Source of the DNA: Lyngbya sp. HA4199-MV5
GTDB taxonomy: Bacteria > Cyanobacteriota > Cyanobacteriia > Leptolyngbyales > Leptolyngbyaceae
Length of the DNA stretch: 62,747 bases
Assembly: GCA_019359375.1 (NCBI GenBank)
Contig: JAHHHL010000039.1
Coordinates: 1-62,747 of the forward strand
Direction: 5' to 3'
The notes under the pieces are model-generated. The model had not been told where the DNA came from. It saw nothing but the letters and a program-made list of their open reading frames with translations, and searched no databases. Shown one piece after another: positions 8,246-17,522 of this stretch (positions are counted from its first letter, which is position 1; each line of letters opens with the position of its first letter). The position numbers and the translations under genes were made by a program.

Positions 8246-9304
8246 TCACACACCAGCGGCACTGAGGAGCGTTAGCTGAGTGGGTACTTGTGCTTGACGC
8301 AAGCGACTACAGTAGCCAGTATCTTGATATTCTTGAACGTCAATTAAAATCTTACTTGCTAAAGCCTTACTAAGATTTACAGGAACAGCATTCCCAACCA
8401 TCTTGTATCCAGTAGAAATATTATCATATTTAAATATAAAATCATCTGGAAAAGTCTGTATCCTTGCACATTCCCTTACCGAAAGCCTACGGTAAGGTTT
8501 AGGAGAGTGTGGATCAAAAATTCGCTTGTCTTTTTCAACAAAAATCATTTTACTAGCCTGAGGATGAATCGGGGCGTGTCTGCCTCCAGCCTGAATAGTA
8601 AAAGATGGTTCATCCCAACCTCTAACCCGATTTCTAGACATGTAAATACTAGAAAAGCTCATGTCTAAATACTCATGATTGGGTATCAAAGTAAAATCGT
8701 TCCTTGCTTGATAAGTGGCGGAAGGCTCGGCAAGGCTTAAGTCGTAAATGGTATCTCTGAGCGTAGAAATTTTTTGTTTTTTGTTTGGGAATTCAAAGAT
8801 ACCTCCCATATCCTCTCTATAACCAACAATAATAACTCTTTGTCTATCTTGCGGTACATCGAAGTACTTGGCATTCAGTAGTTTATAAGCTATTTTATAA
8901 CCTGCGTCTTTAAACATATACAGAATATTAGTAAAGGCATGACTGTGCCTTTCTGCCAGTATCCCACTAACGTTTTCAGCTACAAAAAAAAGAGGACTTT
9001 TATCTTTCACAATCCGAATGTACTCATGAAAAAGCTGCCCTCTAAAATCATCGATTCCTCTTCCAGCTCCAGCTTCGCTCCAGCTTTGACAAGGTGGTCC
9101 TCCAATAATACCCACACAATTAGGGATTTCCGATGATTTGACGTCTCTTATATCTCTTTTGTCTAGTATTGTTCCAGCATGATTAAACTCGTAGGTTGCC
9201 CAAATAGATTTATCATTTTCATTTGCCCAATCCACCTGAAAACCTGCTAAAGAGAAGCCTAGATCTAAACCACCACAACCAGAAAATAGAGATACAATGC
9301 TCAT
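8246..9304 (-). CDS. DNA (cytosine-5)-methyltransferase, HaeIII-like, predicted GGCC
   Basis: 352 residues with C5-methyltransferase motifs in order: SLFSGCGGLDLGF (motif I, residues 4-16), GGPPCQSWSEAG with the catalytic Cys (motif IV, near 70), FFVAENVSG (motif VI), DVPQDRQRVIIVGYR (motif VIII), and a C-terminal RRLSVRECARIQTFP (motif IX) with GNAVPV (motif X). It is the modification half of a type II system; the NgoPII-like endonuclease lies just upstream, which predicts GGCC. Base composition is clearly AT-richer than the surroundings and HIP1 sites are scarce, suggesting horizontal transfer. The last ~20 residues (from about CSRLRQAQV) are encoded by DNA of host-like composition, as if the frame runs over the insertion junction. 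Confidence 0.92.
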   Translation of the reverse strand: MSIVSLFSGCGGLDLGFSLAGFQVDWANENDKSIWATYEFNHAGTILDKRDIRDVKSSEIPNCVGIIGGPPCQSWSEAGAGRGIDDFRGQLFHEYIRIVKDKSPLFFVAENVSGILAERHSHAFTNILYMFKDAGYKIAYKLLNAKYFDVPQDRQRVIIVGYREDMGGIFEFPNKKQKISTLRDTIYDLSLAEPSATYQARNDFTLIPNHEYLDMSFSSIYMSRNRVRGWDEPSFTIQAGGRHAPIHPQASKMIFVEKDKRIFDPHSPKPYRRLSVRECARIQTFPDDFIFKYDNISTGYKMVGNAVPVNLSKALASKILIDVQEYQDTGYCSRLRQAQVPTQLTLLSAAGV

Positions 9305-9320
9305 AACTTCAGAAATCGAC

Positions 9321-10169
9321 CTATCTTGTGTAATTAATAACTTTTGCAGGAAGAACCTCGACCGGATTACTGGGAGCTTTAATCACAACATCTCTCATGC
9401 TGAAGCCCGGTAAAACTATCTTCTCAATATTTTCTCTACTCTCTTTTGAAAAGGAAGCGTATTTACTCTCTTTCATCAGAGCGATCATCTGAAAATTCGC
9501 GCTAGGAGCATAGCCAGTATCTACGTAACTAAAAGCTTTAGCAGGATTTTCAATGCCCCACATTCCTCGAATCCTTAAATAAGTTATTCCTAGAGGATCT
9601 ACTTTATTTACTCTGCCTAGCTCTTTTGTTACTGTGAAATCAACCCCTTGGGTATCAGCAATTCCGTTGATTAATCTATTTCTAGTTTTCTCGTAAATTT
9701 CTTTTTCTGCTGCATAACAGTCGCCATAGACTAACCATAGGAGGTTTAATCTTTGGTTGCTTGCGATGCCGATCGCGTAAATAATATCTTTTTCTGTCCA
9801 GGTTTCACAATTTCGGCAAGTGCTCGTGATCATAGGGTCATCAGCAAACAATTTTGCCTTGGGGTAAGAGCTATTAAGCGCAATTTGAGAGCCATATGAT
9901 TCAATCTTTTTGACTTCTACTGCATCGCCGCCTCTGATCATTAAATCGGGTGGATTATTTTGATTGCCAGCATACGAAAAGACTTCGGAATACTTTACAA
10001 GTCTTTCGCTTTCACCACCTGCATTAATGGTGCCTGCAAAGGCATCTTTGACAAAAAATTCAAGGGCATCACCCACACCATTAATTCTATTTTTTCCCTT
10101 ATAGTGGCTCACTAAATCTGAGATTGGACTATGAACAATATTTTGTATCGCTTCTAAGAGATTGGTCAT
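9321..10169 (-). CDS. Type II restriction endonuclease, NgoPII-like, predicted GGCC
   Basis: 282 residues resembling NgoPII, a Neisseria enzyme that cuts GGCC. Shared blocks I recognise are GDALEFFVKDAF, VFSYAGNQNNPPDLMIRGGDAVEVKKIES (given only in part here as NPPDLMI and DAVEVKKIES) and SSYPKAKL. The PPD...EVKK pattern near residues 73-89 is a PD-(D/E)xK nuclease core. The gene is transcribed before the methyltransferase, with a 16-base gap. It is AT-rich like its partner, and the plus-strand leuS gene starts 64 bases from its start, so the insert sits between the TPR gene and leuS. Confidence 0.85.
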   Translation of the reverse strand: MTNLLEAIQNIVHSPISDLVSHYKGKNRINGVGDALEFFVKDAFAGTINAGGESERLVKYSEVFSYAGNQNNPPDLMIRGGDAVEVKKIESYGSQIALNSSYPKAKLFADDPMITSTCRNCETWTEKDIIYAIGIASNQRLNLLWLVYGDCYAAEKEIYEKTRNRLINGIADTQGVDFTVTKELGRVNKVDPLGITYLRIRGMWGIENPAKAFSYVDTGYAPSANFQMIALMKESKYASFSKESRENIEKIVLPGFSMRDVVIKAPSNPVEVLPAKVINYTR

Positions 10170-10233
10170 GGCAGACGTTGCCGTTTCTTTGTAGGGTAGA
10201 GTATAGCAAAAGGACTGAGTAGGAGTCGTTTTC

Positions 10234-12918
10234 GTGGAGCCTCGTTACAACCCCGCATCAATTGAAACGCGCTGGCAGCAAACGTGGGCAGAGCAGGGGT
10301 TAGACCTCACACCCGACGATCGCAGCAAGCCGAAGTATTACGCACTGTCCATGTTTCCCTATCCATCAGGGAGCTTGCATATGGGGCACGTCCGCAATTA
10401 CACGATTACGGATGTGCTGGCGCGGGTGCGGCGGATGCAGGGCTATCGAGTGCTCCACCCAATGGGCTGGGATGCCTTTGGGCTACCGGCGGAAAATGCA
10501 GCGATCGATCGCGGTGTGCATCCCGCCAAGTGGACATACCAGAACATCGACCAGATGCGAGCCGAACTGAAGCGACTGGGCTTGTCCTACGACTGGAGCC
10601 GTGAGGTGGCGACCTGTTCGCCCGACTATTACAAATGGACGCAGTGGATTTTTCTGCAATTCTTCCACGCTGGCTTGGCGTACCAGAAAGAATCAGCGGT
10701 GAACTGGGACCCGATCGACCAAACGGTGCTGGCAAACGAGCAGGTAGATAGTGAAGGTAAATCGTGGCGATCAGGTGCAAAGGTTGAACGCAAGCTGCTG
10801 CGCCAGTGGTTCTTCAAAATTACCGACTACGCCGAGCAGTTGTTGCACGATTTAGAAACGCTGACGGGCTGGCCCGAACGCGTCAAACTGATGCAGGCAA
10901 ACTGGATTGGCAAATCTACCGGGGCATACCTGGAGTTTTCAATCGTCGGTTCCGATGAGAAAATCGGAGTCTTCACCACCCGTCCCGATACGGTGTGTGG
11001 CGTAACCTACGTGGTGCTGGCTCCAGAGCATCCCTTGACGCAAAAAGTGACGACGAGCGATCGCCAAGCTGCTGTAGACGCTTTTGTACAAGAAATCGCC
11101 GATCAGAGTGAGCTAGAGCGTACCGCCGAAGACAAACCCAAGCGCGGCATTCCCACAGGCGGAAAAGCCATCAATCCCTTCACAGGCGAAGAGATTCCCC
11201 TCTGGATTGCGGACTATGTGCTGTATGAATACGGTACAGGCGCAGTGATGGGAGTGCCTGCCCATGACGTGCGCGACTTTAAGTTTGCGAAAGAGCAGGG
11301 GTTGGCGATTCGGCAGGTGGTAGCAGGGGGAGAGGCAGAGGGCAGAGGGCAGAGGGCAGAAGGGGCATCGGGAGTCGGGAGTCGGGAGTCGGGAGTGGAA
11401 TCTTCCCCTACACCCTACACCCCACACCCCACACCCTTAACCCAGGCTTACACCGAACCGGGAGTCTTGATCAATTCGGGCGAATTTAACGGGTTGCCGT
11501 CGATCGAGGCAAAAATGGCGATCGTCCAGTACGCCGAACAAAAAGGCTTTGGCAAGGCGCGGATTCAGTATCGTCTGCGCGATTGGTTGATTTCGCGGCA
11601 ACGCTATTGGGGCGCACCGATTCCGATTATTCACTGTCCCAAGTGTGGAGCGGTTCCGGTGCCGGATGCAGATTTGCCCGTGCAGTTGCCGGAGAATGTG
11701 GAACTTTCTGGTCGGGGCGGCTCACCGCTGGCAACGCTAGAGTCGTGGGTGAATGTGGCATGTCCTACTTGTGGCGAACCTGCCAGACGCGAAACCGACA
11801 CGATGGATACGTTCATTGATTCGTCGTGGTATTTCTTGCGCTACCCCGACGCGACAGATGCCCAGAAGGTGTTTGACCCTGCAAAAACGAATGATTGGAT
11901 GCCCGTCGATCAGTATGTGGGTGGCATTGAACACGCGATCTTGCACTTGCTGTATTCGCGCTTTTTTACCAAGGTGCTGCGCGATCGGGGCTTGCTCAAC
12001 TTCGGCGAACCCTTCCAGCGCTTGCTGACCCAGGGCATGGTGCAGGGCAAGACGTATAAAAATCCCCGGACAGGCAAGTACGTGATCTCAACGCAGATTG
12101 CGGATTTGTCCAATCCGATCGATCCTGAAACGGGTGATGCGCTGGAGTTGGTCTACGAAAAGATGTCCAAATCCAAGTACAACGGTGTCGCGCCCGGTGA
12201 CGTGATTGAAAAATACGGTGCCGATACGGCGCGCATGTTTATCCTGTTCAAAGCGCCGCCAGAGAAAGATCTGGAATGGGATGAAGCGGATGTCGAAGGG
12301 CAGTCGCGCTTTTTGAATCGGGTGTGGCGGTTGGTGATGGAGGAGAGGGGAGAGGGGAGAGGAGAGAGGAGTCAGAAGAATGCTTCTTTACCCCTCACTC
12401 CTTACTCCTCACCCCTCACTAAGCTTGAGAAGGATCTGCGCCGATCGATCCACACGGCGATCGCAGCCATTACAGATGACCTGGAAGGGGAGTATCAGTT
12501 CAATACCGCTGTTTCGGAGTTGATGAAGCTGAGCAATGCGCTGACGGATGCAGCCTGTAAGGATTCGCCTGTGTATGCGGAAGGGATTCACGCCTTGCTG
12601 CTATTGCTGTCTCCCTTTGCGCCGCATATTGCAGAGGAACTGTGGCATAACCTGGGGCACACAGATTCGGTTCATATGCAGCCCTGGTTGACGGCTGATC
12701 CTGCCGCACTGGTGGAGGATGAGAAAACCGTTGTGATTCAGATCAACGGCAAAACCAGGGGCACCATGCAGGTGGAAGCGGCGATCGCCGATGATAAGCC
12801 AGCGCTGGAGGAATATGCCCGTGCATCCGCGATCGCCAAAAAACATACCGATGGCAAAGACATCAAAAAGGTGATCGTCGTGCCAGGAAAGCTGGTGAAT
12901 TTTGTGGTGGCAGGTTAA
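10234..12918 (+). CDS. leuS: Leucyl-tRNA synthetase with two repeat-derived insertions
   Basis: Class I aminoacyl-tRNA synthetase charging tRNA-Leu. The HIGH motif is HMGH (residues 49-52) and the KMSKS loop is near residues 643-647; the editing domain lies between them ([10 protein letters not shown], near 250). The start is GTG at 10234 with AGGAG eight bases upstream. Two in-frame segments are foreign in character. Residues ~364-404 are heptanucleotide repeat translated as [10 protein letters not shown]...[10 protein letters not shown]. Residues ~703-729 read as [10 protein letters not shown]...[10 protein letters not shown]. Both have the purine-then-pyrimidine layout of the intergenic repeats. 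The rest is intact at 894 residues, so the enzyme is presumably functional with two surface loops. Confidence 0.97.
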   Translation: MEPRYNPASIETRWQQTWAEQGLDLTPDDRSKPKYYALSMFPYPSGSLHMGHVRNYTITDVLARVRRMQGYRVLHPMGWDAFGLPAENAAIDRGVHPAKWTYQNIDQMRAELKRLGLSYDWSREVATCSPDYYKWTQWIFLQFFHAGLAYQKESAVNWDPIDQTVLANEQVDSEGKSWRSGAKVERKLLRQWFFKITDYAEQLLHDLETLTGWPERVKLMQANWIGKSTGAYLEFSIVGSDEKIGVFTTRPDTVCGVTYVVLAPEHPLTQKVTTSDRQAAVDAFVQEIADQSELERTAEDKPKRGIPTGGKAINPFTGEEIPLWIADYVLYEYGTGAVMGVPAHDVRDFKFAKEQGLAIRQVVAGGEAEGRGQRAEGASGVGSRESGVESSPTPYTPHPTPLTQAYTEPGVLINSGEFNGLPSIEAKMAIVQYAEQKGFGKARIQYRLRDWLISRQRYWGAPIPIIHCPKCGAVPVPDADLPVQLPENVELSGRGGSPLATLESWVNVACPTCGEPARRETDTMDTFIDSSWYFLRYPDATDAQKVFDPAKTNDWMPVDQYVGGIEHAILHLLYSRFFTKVLRDRGLLNFGEPFQRLLTQGMVQGKTYKNPRTGKYVISTQIADLSNPIDPETGDALELVYEKMSKSKYNGVAPGDVIEKYGADTARMFILFKAPPEKDLEWDEADVEGQSRFLNRVWRLVMEERGEGRGERSQKNASLPLTPYSSPLTKLEKDLRRSIHTAIAAITDDLEGEYQFNTAVSELMKLSNALTDAACKDSPVYAEGIHALLLLLSPFAPHIAEELWHNLGHTDSVHMQPWLTADPAALVEDEKTVVIQINGKTRGTMQVEAAIADDKPALEEYARASAIAKKHTDGKDIKKVIVVPGKLVNFVVAG
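11325..11445 (+). repeat. Heptanucleotide repeat block inside leuS (first)
   Basis: Tandem 7-mers GCAGAGG, then GGAGTCG, then pyrimidine-rich CCCTACA/CCCCACA, in the same order as in intergenic blocks. It keeps the reading frame and lies in the editing-domain region of LeuS. Confidence 0.85.
12340..12422 (+). repeat. Heptanucleotide repeat block inside leuS (second)
   Basis: Units of the GAGGGGA/GAGAGGA class followed by CCCTCAC/TCCTCAC units. In frame, between the catalytic core and the anticodon-binding helical domain. Confidence 0.85.
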
Positions 12919-13186
12919 GGGCTGAGAGGTCAATGCCTGCAAAGACGCGTTACCTTCCTAGCGCATCTTTGTACCTTCCAAAGATAGGCAACCCGTTGCA
13001 CCCTTTGTGAACCAAGGAGATTCTTTAATCTACAAGGCGAGCTTTGAGCCTGGGGTGTCCAGAGTCACTCCTACCACCTCCAACATGCAAGGGGGTGGAA
13101 ATGGTCGTTCTTAAGACTACAAAGATGCATCCTATTCTGGGCTATATTGAGCCTCAATCGTTAGCTTCGTTTCAGGTGTCGATCGT

Positions 13187-14344
13187 ATGCGAAAAAGTCG
13201 CGCTGCTCTTGCCCTTTTGTTTGCGCTGACCATTGCGATGGTCATGATTCTGCCTGCGATCGCGCAATTGGCTCCAAGCAAGCGATCGGCAGCGGCTGTC
13301 GTGCAAAGACAACCATCTGAGACGATCGCACAAGCATCTGCACCAACGGCTAAATTACCCAGCGTCGTCATTTTGGCAACGGGGGGCACGATCGCAGGCA
13401 CAGGGGCAACATCAACCACCACCGTTGGCTATCAAGCGGCTAAGCTACCCGTGACAGCACTCATCACGGCGGTACCGGAGCTAAAGAAAATTGCCAATGT
13501 GACAGGTGAGCAGGTGCTGCAAATTGCCAGCGAAAACATGACCAATGAGGGGCTGTTGACGCTTGCCGATCGGGTGAATGTCGTCTTAGCCAAGCCCGAT
13601 GTGGATGGCGTGGTGATCACGCATGGCACCGACACGATCGAAGAAACCGCTTACTTTCTCAATCTCGTCACCAAAAGCCAAAAACCCGTGGTGATTGTTG
13701 GCTCTATGCGTCCGGCGACGGCTCTTAGTGCCGATGGACCTCTTAACCTTTACAACGCCGTGGCGATCGCGGGTAGTCCTGCTGCTGTGGGCAAAGGCGT
13801 GTTGGTGAGCCTCAACGACCAGATTTCGGCAGCGCGTGAAGTCGCCAAAGCCAATACCACCAGCCTTAACACCTTTCAAACTCCCGATCTGGGCTATCTG
13901 GGCTATGTCGAATTAGGCAAACCCTACTTTTACCGCACCTCAACGCGCAAACACACCACAGCGACTCCGTTTACCGTCACACCCTCCACAAAACTGCCCC
14001 AGGTTGACATCATTTATGGCTACGGCAACAACAGTCCTGTACTATTGAACGCGGCAGTTGCCGATGGTGCCAAAGGCATTGTGTATGCCGGGGTTGGCAA
14101 TGGCAGCATCTCGGTGCAGTTAGAATCAGCGGCGATCGCGGCTCGTAAAAAAGGAGTGATCATCGCCCGAAGTGCGCGTGCAGGTTCGGGACGGGTCGTC
14201 CGCAACGGCGAAGAAAAAGACGATGAAAACGACTTCATCGTAGCGGATAATCTGAACCCTCAGAAAGCCCGCCTTTTGCTGATGCTGGGTCTCACCATCA
14301 CAAGCGATACCAAAGCACTCCAAGAAATGTTTTACACATACTAG
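13187..14344 (+). CDS. ansB: Type II L-asparaginase, exported
   Basis: 385 residues hydrolysing asparagine to aspartate and ammonia. A signal peptide is visible (MRKSRAALALLFALTIAMVM...), so it is likely periplasmic. The first catalytic Thr is in ILATGGTIAGTG (about residues 63-74), and the second motif is VITHGTDTIEETAYFL with the THGTD signature near residue 145. Length fits the secreted type II group. The stop TAG at 14342-14344 belongs to the CTAG end of MITE copy A. Confidence 0.92.
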   Translation: MRKSRAALALLFALTIAMVMILPAIAQLAPSKRSAAAVVQRQPSETIAQASAPTAKLPSVVILATGGTIAGTGATSTTTVGYQAAKLPVTALITAVPELKKIANVTGEQVLQIASENMTNEGLLTLADRVNVVLAKPDVDGVVITHGTDTIEETAYFLNLVTKSQKPVVIVGSMRPATALSADGPLNLYNAVAIAGSPAAVGKGVLVSLNDQISAAREVAKANTTSLNTFQTPDLGYLGYVELGKPYFYRTSTRKHTTATPFTVTPSTKLPQVDIIYGYGNNSPVLLNAAVADGAKGIVYAGVGNGSISVQLESAAIAARKKGVIIARSARAGSGRVVRNGEEKDDENDFIVADNLNPQKARLLLMLGLTITSDTKALQEMFYTY

Positions 14345-14469
14345 AGCGTGTCATCCATTCAGCTCGAAACCTTTGATGTCAGATTGTCGCGCCCGCCCCA
14401 ATACGTGAAGCCAGGAGTTGGAACTCTTGCTGTAAGCGATGTGTCGTCGTCATTGATGACAGCCCCTAA
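14341..14469 (+). mobile_element. MITE family 1, copy A
   Basis: One of nine ~130-bp copies. Left end CTAGAGCGTGTCATC, right end GATGACAGCCCCTAA. The left CTAG contains the asparaginase stop codon. This copy is rather divergent, so probably old. Confidence 0.9.
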
Positions 14470-14572
14470 GGGCTAATCCAACCCCTCACCCTTTCTCCTC
14501 ACGTCCTCTCCCTCTGTCCATCTTTTGTATAAGCGTAGTATTTTGGAATAATAAGTTTTTTAGAACAGTCTT

Positions 14573-15301
14573 ATGCAACGCCTCCTCAACTCCCTCTGCC
14601 ATTGGAAGCACCTTAGTCAACGTTTGCTGGGTTCTCTTGCGGTTTTCGTTTTGGCAGCGCAGCTTTTTGCCTTGCCTGCTGGGGCCACAGGTGTGGGCGA
14701 AGTACCGAAGCCAAAGGCAGGTACCTGGATTGTGGATCAGGCTGAAATTTTGAGCCGCTCCAATGAAGGCAAGATTGCGACGACGCTCGCGGATCTGGCA
14801 AAGGAGACGGGTAAAGAGGTGCATTTTGTGACCATTCACCGTTTAGATTATGGCGAGACGATCGAAACCTTTACCGACAAACTCTTCGATCGCTGGTTTC
14901 CAACTCCAGAGGCAAGCGCAAACCAAGCGCTACTGGTGCTAGATAATCTCACCAATAATGTGGCGTTGAGTGCGGGTGAAGGGGTAAAAGCAAGGCTGTC
15001 AGATGACATTGCCGAAAGCGTGACCCAAGAAACCGTGCTGATTCCGCTGAAAGAAGGAAATCAATACAATCGAGCGTTACTGGGTGCGGGCGATCGTCTC
15101 GCCGCCGTCCTCTCTGGTCGCCCCGATCCAGGTCCACCCACACTGACCGATAATGTGCAGGTAGAAGGCACCTTCGCCACACCAGAACAAACCAAAGAAA
15201 GTAACGCCACCGTCTGGGTGATTGGCTTCCTGGTCGTAGCAACCGTTGTCCCAATGGCAACGTACTACTTCTATCTGTATCTCCAAGCGCGCGAAGGCTA
15301 G
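14573..15301 (+). CDS. psb32: Photosystem II repair protein Psb32-like, TPM domain
   Basis: 242 residues: signal peptide with a likely cleavage after about residue 38 (LPAGA), a TPM domain (residues ~45-190; WIVDQAEILSRSNEG and ALLVLDNLTNNVALSAGEG), and a C-terminal membrane helix (about 213-235) followed by a short charged end. This is the layout of Psb32, a thylakoid protein shown in Synechocystis to protect photosystem II and speed its repair. The TPM domain would face the lumen. The gene stands alone; the preceding gap carries MITE copy A. Confidence 0.85.
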   Translation: MQRLLNSLCHWKHLSQRLLGSLAVFVLAAQLFALPAGATGVGEVPKPKAGTWIVDQAEILSRSNEGKIATTLADLAKETGKEVHFVTIHRLDYGETIETFTDKLFDRWFPTPEASANQALLVLDNLTNNVALSAGEGVKARLSDDIAESVTQETVLIPLKEGNQYNRALLGAGDRLAAVLSGRPDPGPPTLTDNVQVEGTFATPEQTKESNATVWVIGFLVVATVVPMATYYFYLYLQAREG

Positions 15302-15308
15302 GTAGTTG

Positions 15309-15695
15309 TTAGTCCTGCACGTACTCTTGCCCACTCAGCAGTGCCGCTTCTGCTCGTTGACATTCGCGTCCGAGATAAGAGGCGTGGTCAAGCATGGTGA
15401 TGGGACACGGCTTTGTTTGTTCAAAAAGCTGGACGCAAAGTTCTTTAGCGGTTCTGCCCGTGTAGGTGTGGGTGGGTAGCCGTTCGATTTTGCCGCGTGT
15501 GGGAATGGGTTTGCCTGTTGCGGGATCGCAGGCGAGACCCCGATCGTCAATGACGTTGGTGAAATGCTTGGCGCAAATCAGCCCTTGCTCCCGATCGAGG
15601 TAAATGATGACGTATCCACCCGGATCGAGGTCAATAGGGCGCTTGGATAGCTTTTGGTCGATTGCAGTGACATCTGCAATGGTTTGATTCATCAT
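15309..15695 (-). CDS. Conserved cyanobacterial protein, DUF4346-like
   Basis: 128 residues, soluble. The central run LDPGGYVIIYLDREQGLICA followed by DPATGKPIP and HTYTGRTAKELC is highly patterned and is what I recall of the DUF4346 family, found alone or fused to pterin-binding domains. No catalytic motif is evident. It is convergent with psb32, with an 8-base gap between the stops. The family call rests on memory of the motif, so it is moderate. Confidence 0.65.
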   Translation of the reverse strand: MMNQTIADVTAIDQKLSKRPIDLDPGGYVIIYLDREQGLICAKHFTNVIDDRGLACDPATGKPIPTRGKIERLPTHTYTGRTAKELCVQLFEQTKPCPITMLDHASYLGRECQRAEAALLSGQEYVQD

Positions 15696-16327
15696 GCGTT
15701 GCGGCTAGAAAGCAAGTTGAAGGGAGATCAGGTCTTATGCCAAACGGTTAACGTCTCTAGCCTTAAATAACCCTCTCACAAGCATTAGAAAGGAGATAGA
15801 GACAAGTACACGCGTTTGATGTGGAATCCAGTGTCATCTGGATGACTCTTCTACCATCTTAAAGGGTCTTGTGGCGCTGACCAATCTCATGCCTCAGGGA
15901 GCAGTGAAGGTAGCAAGAAGGGGCGATCGTCGCTAGATTTCATCCTGGCTTCACCCTCTTTTTATCGTTCCAGTACAAAAGTCTCTCCAGCAAGAGCCAT
16001 CTTAGGAAGGGCAGTGGTGGTGGCTCGCCAGTGGTAGCAAACGTGAGCAGTTCGAGAGAGCCGTTCCAAAAGCCTAGGGCGTGTCATCAATTAGCTCCGA
16101 AACCTTGCAATATCAGCAGTGTCACGCCCGTCCCAACACACCAGGCTAGGGGCTAGAACCCTTGCTGCAAGCAATGTGTAGTATTAATTGATGACAGCCC
16201 CTAGTCCAAAAGCCGCCACTCAATCTACCGGGTAAGGGGCTAAAGCCACTTGCAAACCGCCTGCAACCTATGTCAATTTGCTGTAGTCTGACTAACCCAT
16301 TCGAGTTACTGAAGGAACTGTACGCTC
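15696..16327. other. Intergenic region holding MITE copy B
   Basis: No gene is seen. The gap holds MITE family 1 copy B (16074-16204) and a possible small hairpin around 15820-15840. An AAAGGAG near 15790 is not followed by a usable frame. Confidence 0.5.
16074..16204 (+). mobile_element. MITE family 1, copy B, with flanking 9-bp direct repeats
   Basis: CTAGGGCGTGTCATCAATTA at the left end and TTAATTGATGACAGCCCC then TAG at the right. The 9-mer TCCAAAAGC lies directly before (16065-16073) and directly after (16205-16213) the CTAG-bounded element. This is the only copy where a longer flanking duplication is visible. Confidence 0.92.
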
Positions 16328-16894
16328 ATGCCTGACTCCTTCATTCCCGTCGCCCTTGCGGTTGCTCCAAATCCTTTAGGGTTACCGTCTCATCTCAAGC
16401 TAACAACTGTCCCGATCGATGCTCACACCTGCTTTGAACTCTGGGTGCCTGAAACACAGGGCACACTCTTGCCAGAGGAAGCGATGCTGCTAAGGGGCGA
16501 TTGCGCTCGCCTTGAAGAAATCTGCGCGAAATTGACAAGTTTATTGGGCGTTACACTCATCGGTGAAGATGCACAGCGGCTTCAGCCAACCACCGATCGC
16601 TGGCAAGAGCTTCGACGAGCACTGTACAAGACTGGAGCCGACTTTGACGCGATCGGCGTTACCTATCTACCTCAAGTTATTTACCCCACAGCAACAAGAG
16701 AGGGTGGCTTATCGACCTGGACACTACAACAGGCAGGATGGAGCATTTCGTTTCTGACGCTGCAACCAACCAAAGCTGGTTTTCGCTCAACGACATTGCC
16801 AATCAAAGCCATTATTACGTCCGGGCAATCCATCACCACAAGCGCTCAGCCAGTCCCTATGGTTCCTGCGTATGCTCAAGGCGTAAGAAAATAA
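16328..16894 (+). CDS. Hypothetical protein
   Basis: 188 residues, soluble, no signal peptide or membrane segment. The middle has a helical stretch (LRGDCARLEEICAKLTSLLG) and the C-terminal ~30 residues are Thr/Ser/Pro-rich. I do not recognise a family and see no catalytic motif. Codon usage with GCGATCGC-type words is like the neighbours, which supports a real native gene. It stands between two MITE copies, B upstream and C downstream, so it has no operon context. Confidence 0.6.
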   Translation: MPDSFIPVALAVAPNPLGLPSHLKLTTVPIDAHTCFELWVPETQGTLLPEEAMLLRGDCARLEEICAKLTSLLGVTLIGEDAQRLQPTTDRWQELRRALYKTGADFDAIGVTYLPQVIYPTATREGGLSTWTLQQAGWSISFLTLQPTKAGFRSTTLPIKAIITSGQSITTSAQPVPMVPAYAQGVRK

Positions 16895-16967
16895 AACCGT
16901 CCTATCAAAAACTCGATCGTGACACAGAATAGTGGCAACCCGAACCCTTTAAGAGACTCGGCATGAT

Positions 16968-17097
16968 TTAAGGGTGCGTCATCAATTCAGCTCCAAAACC
17001 TTGGCTCAGCATCGCCGCGTCCGTCTCAACATCCAAAGCTAGGGGTTGGAACCCTTGCTGCAAGTAATGTGTAGTCGTCATTGATAATAGCCCCTAG
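16968..17097 (+). mobile_element. MITE family 1, copy C (degenerate left end)
   Basis: The left end reads TTAAGGGTGCGTCATCAATT, with changes and one extra base relative to the family; the right end is intact (ATAGCCCCTAG). Confidence 0.85.
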
Positions 17098-17101
17098 ACA
17101 C

Positions 17102-17236
17102 GATTACCACATTGACGCTTTAATTGAAGCCTTGCAGAAGGTCTATCCTCAGATCATGACGAAAATCAGGTTTGAACGCTCCACTAAACCCTCGAAACAG
17201 GAGAAGGCGGCACAAGGTAAAGTGGAATGGCACTGA
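17102..17236 (+). pseudogene. Possible C-terminal gene remnant
   Basis: A 44-codon open frame directly after MITE copy C reads DYHIDALIEALQKVYPQ... and ends at a TGA that falls in the inverted repeat of the next element. Its composition is protein-like (helical, charged), but there is no start. It may be the tail of a gene interrupted by the MITE. The family is not recognised. Confidence 0.3.
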
Positions 17237-17368
17237 CATAAGAAAATTCGCCCCCTTTTCTCGTATGCCCAAAGGGTTTTAAGCCCCTAAATCTGAGGGA
17301 CTTTGAATGCTAGCTCCTCTAGATTTGGGAGTTGGGGGGCAGCTCAGCGCGTTACGTTAGTGCCATTC
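17225..17368. mobile_element. Inverted-repeat element, probable degenerate MITE
   Basis: Ends GAATGGCACTGACATAAG and GTTACGTTAGTGCCATTC are inverted repeats, about 15 of 18 matching. Inside is a second palindromic pair (CCCCTAAATCTGAGGG against AGATTTGGGAGTTGGGG). It is a single copy here with no obvious target duplication. Confidence 0.5.
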
Positions 17369-17522
17369 GGACATAGAGCAAACTTCCCAGTTGAAACCAT
17401 GCTTGAGCTGATAGAGGATGTCATGGAAGCGTTCTCATTTTGCTCAATTGCAAGGTCGTGTCCGCTTCTTCTGCGGTAATATCTGAGGCGACAGCGGTTC
17501 AAGAAGGTTCCATTTTGCATCA

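Larger units (their letters stand above)
16895..17522. other. Intergenic region with MITE copy C, a gene remnant and a palindromic element
   Basis: In order: MITE copy C (16968-17097), a short open frame that looks like the tail of a lost gene (17102-17236), and a ~145-base inverted-repeat element (17225-17368). From 17370 to the PPK2 start no other structure is seen. Confidence 0.5.
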
